Position numbers and translations under genes: made by a program. A stretch of DNA of 5,745 bases from Planctomycetota bacterium (GTDB lineage: Bacteria; Planctomycetota; Planctomycetia; Pirellulales; Thermoguttaceae), in contig JAEWUR010000097.1 of NCBI GenBank assembly GCA_023397045.1, positions 1 to 5,745 of the forward strand, written 5' to 3'. The notes under the pieces are model-generated. The model saw only the letters and a list, made by a program, of their open reading frames with translations, searched no databases and was not told the DNA's origin. Shown here piece by piece: positions 4,019-5,745 of this stretch (positions within the stretch are counted from its first letter, which is position 1; each line of letters begins with the position of its first letter).

Positions 4019-5745
4019 TCACGCCTCGCCTTTTGACTTCACTCCAGCTTTTTCCTCATGACGTGCCACGCCAAAATCATGAAAGCCGCGGAGCTGCACG
4101 CCTAAGACCGAAAAGTCGGCTTCGGCCGTCTCGATCGTCGGCGACTCCTGACCGTTGAGGAACGCCACCTCAATCACCGGCAAGTCACCGGGATCGGCCA
4201 AGAGATACCACGCCTTGCTCGAGTTCCCGGTATAGGAACTGTTGGCCAGGTAGCGGCTTACCTCCGTACGGAACTTGCCCTGGTGCGGGTTGGCGATCGG
4301 GTACTTCGTGCTCGACGTGGTGTCGCGCAGCTCGATCGACTTGTAGAGCTGCGTGGCCATCGCACTCAAGGACGTCGGCACCAACAAAACAGCCGGCATG
4401 ACGCCCGTTGGTTTTCCGTCGCTGTCGGTCAGGTCCATGAAGGCGACCTCCGCCTTCGTCAACCCATCGATCCCGAGCGCCGTGTCGGCGCCCGTCACGT
4501 AGTTCTTGTTGCCAGCCGTGAAGAACGTCGAGTTGTTCATGAACGTGGCCCAAAACACGTCGTTGATCTTCAAGCCCGAGCCGCGGCCGAGTTTTCGCGG
4601 CACCGTGGTGATCGCGCCCAGGTCATCGTTGATGATGTCGCGGCGATCGATCGCCAAGAGTAGGCCGTAGGTGTCGGCCTTGTTCGTATAGGTCTCGTTC
4701 CCCAAGGTGCCGTGCTTGAGCTCACCGCCCGGCGGGACCTGTTCGTATTGGTCTTTACCGATCAGACGATAGCTGACAACTGCCTTGAAGTCCGAAACGT
4801 TCCGAACCGCGCAGATATTCCGCCAGGTCCGCTCGACCGCAAAGAAACCTTCCAACAAGAACTTGTTGGCCACATTGGAAAGGATCCCGCCGATGTCGAC
4901 CGTCGAGAATCCGGCTTCCAACTCCGGCTTGAACGCGAACCGCATGATCGAGCGGCTGTCGCGGAAGCTGCGACCGGTGTAGCCGTTGGCCCACGCCGCT
5001 TCCAGCAGAAGCTCCTGCAACCCGATGCCGCCACGGAAACGTTTTTGGGCTGCTTCGAGCGTTCGCTCCTCAAAAAGGTTTTCCACGCCGTCGAGCTTCG
5101 CGGTCAACAGACACGCCGCTTCCAGCAAGCTGCCGTTGACCGTGTTGTCGGCGATGTGCGCCGCCGGGGCGGTCGGCCGCCCGCGACGCAATGCCTCCAA
5201 CTCGCAACGCGTCTCGTCCCAGCCCTCACGGATCGCTTGGGCTTCAAGGTCGGGGTAGCGGCCGGCGCAGATCCGTCGCATGGCGGCGATGCGATTAGTC
5301 TCAGCCACGGCCTCAGCACGCATCCGCTCGATCGCCGTCTGATCGGTCGCAGGCTGCTGCGGCGCAACCGGATTGGACACGGGCACCTGGGCGGCGGGCT
5401 GCCCCGAAGTCGGGGAATTGCCGTCTTGCGATGCGCCCATATATATACTGTCTCCCATGCTGTTTTTCTCCTGCTTGTAGGGGGTTGCTAGTGCCGCCAC
5501 GCTCGCGCTGGTCTGGCCGTCGGCGCCAAGATCAACAAAGCTGATCTCGCCGAGGGTTGACTTGCGGACCACGTTCAGCGGGCCCAAGAACTCGCGGCCG
5601 TTTACCAGAACTTTTTGGTCAGGCTTGATGAACTCGTACTCGTCCACGCCGGCGCCGATCGACGCCTGCCACGGGAATCCGTTCTTGGCCGAGGTGACGA
5701 TCTCCCGCGCCGCGGACGTATCGCGCGACACCACGCCGTTGGCCA
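4019..5745 (-). CDS. Prohead protease-scaffold-major capsid fusion protein (Mu gpT-like capsid), 5' end off window
   Basis: The frame is open to the right edge (residues A-N-G precede the GTG at 5734), so the real start lies outside; the 571 residues from that GTG are numbered here. Residues 1-84 are the end of a prohead protease: 'GFPWQASIGAGV' (19-30), in which Ser25 of the S-I-G motif is a candidate nucleophile, and 'GEISFVDLGADGQTSASVAA' (62-81), typical of the last strands of this family. The catalytic His would be off window. Residues 93-135 are a Pro/Ala/Gln/Ser-rich linker, and about 132-186 are charged helices ('AIERMRAEAVAETNRIAAMRR', 'DLEAQAIREGWDETRCELEALRR') suited to an internal scaffold. 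Residues about 190-571 are a gpT-type capsid subunit, with 'RTWRNICAVRNVSDFKAV' (302-319), 'VPPGGELKHG' (333-342) and 'DRRDIINDDLGA' (363-374). The protease would cut the scaffold from the capsid during maturation. The cement gene follows. Confidence 0.82.
   Translation of the reverse strand, partial: ANGVVSRDTSAAREIVTSAKNGFPWQASIGAGVDEYEFIKPDQKVLVNGREFLGPLNVVRKSTLGEISFVDLGADGQTSASVAALATPYKQEKNSMGDSIYMGASQDGNSPTSGQPAAQVPVSNPVAPQQPATDQTAIERMRAEAVAETNRIAAMRRICAGRYPDLEAQAIREGWDETRCELEALRRGRPTAPAAHIADNTVNGSLLEAACLLTAKLDGVENLFEERTLEAAQKRFRGGIGLQELLLEAAWANGYTGRSFRDSRSIMRFAFKPELEAGFSTVDIGGILSNVANKFLLEGFFAVERTWRNICAVRNVSDFKAVVSYRLIGKDQYEQVPPGGELKHGTLGNETYTNKADTYGLLLAIDRRDIINDDLGAITTVPRKLGRGSGLKINDVFWATFMNNSTFFTAGNKNYVTGADTALGIDGLTKAEVAFMDLTDSDGKPTGVMPAVLLVPTSLSAMATQLYKSIELRDTTSSTKYPIANPHQGKFRTEVSRYLANSSYTGNSSKAWYLLADPGDLPVIEVAFLNGQESPTIETAEADFSVLGVQLRGFHDFGVARHEEKAGVKSKGEA
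5456..5472 (-). promoter_or_regulatory. Internal translation start (AGGAG + ATG) at the protease/scaffold boundary of the capsid fusion
   Basis: AGGAG (complement of 5468-5472) lies 9 bases before an in-frame ATG (complement of 5456-5458, residue 93). The surrounding bases are unusually A+T rich for this gene, as at a real initiation region. A product from here would be 479 residues: scaffold plus capsid without the protease. A second in-frame ATG at 5440-5438 (residue 99) follows a GGGAG and is a weaker candidate. Use of either start is inferred. Confidence 0.6.

Noticed and set aside
5438..5452. TATATATA stretch as a possible promoter -10 element
   Set aside because: It lies inside the capsid fusion coding sequence with no matching -35 at the right distance. 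It is better explained as the unstructured region of the internal translation start.
4712..5491. Plus-strand open frame of 259 codons antisense to the capsid fusion
   Set aside because: It is a complementary shadow of the capsid gene, with low-complexity Arg-rich composition, no SD and no family resemblance.

Overview
The window is one compact block of tailed-phage structural genes. All of them are transcribed on the minus strand, so the biological order runs from the right edge to the left edge. It is most likely a prophage, or a phage genome, from a fairly GC-rich bacterium. The protein families resemble those I associate with prophages of Planctomycetota (Pirellulales-like). That host assignment is an inference from family resemblance and from the style of the spacer repeats; nothing in the window proves it. 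No host gene, integrase, attachment site or tRNA is visible, so prophage, free phage and gene-transfer-agent-like remnant cannot be told apart here.

Head module (5745 to 2383, minus strand). It opens with a gene cut by the right edge. This gene fuses the end of a prohead protease, a Pro/Ala/Gln-rich plus charged helical scaffold-like stretch, and a Mu gpT-like major capsid protein. An in-frame ATG with a strong Shine-Dalgarno (SD) sequence sits exactly at the protease/scaffold boundary. Next come a DUF2190-type capsid cement protein with a long fibre-like C-terminal extension, a small head-completion/connector-like protein (GTG start), and a tail-terminator-like protein.

Tail module (2382 to 1, minus strand). 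It holds an HK97 gp10-like neck/tail protein, a tail-tube-like protein, a 383-residue protein that appears to carry a concanavalin-A-like jelly-roll domain between two halves of a phage-type beta domain, and the start of a small gene cut by the left edge that resembles a tail assembly chaperone.

The genes are closely packed. Two junctions share a single base between stop and start (TGATG at 2827-2823, TAATG at 2384-2380), and most starts have a clear SD. Only two spacers exceed 60 bases, and both contain short repeats in a 7-base phase: a CTAG-rich array at 1281-1322 and a GTGGCCA-like array with a hairpin at 3971-3998. No promoter or convincing rho-independent terminator for the minus-strand operon was found. 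No stretch over 300 bases lacks a gene.
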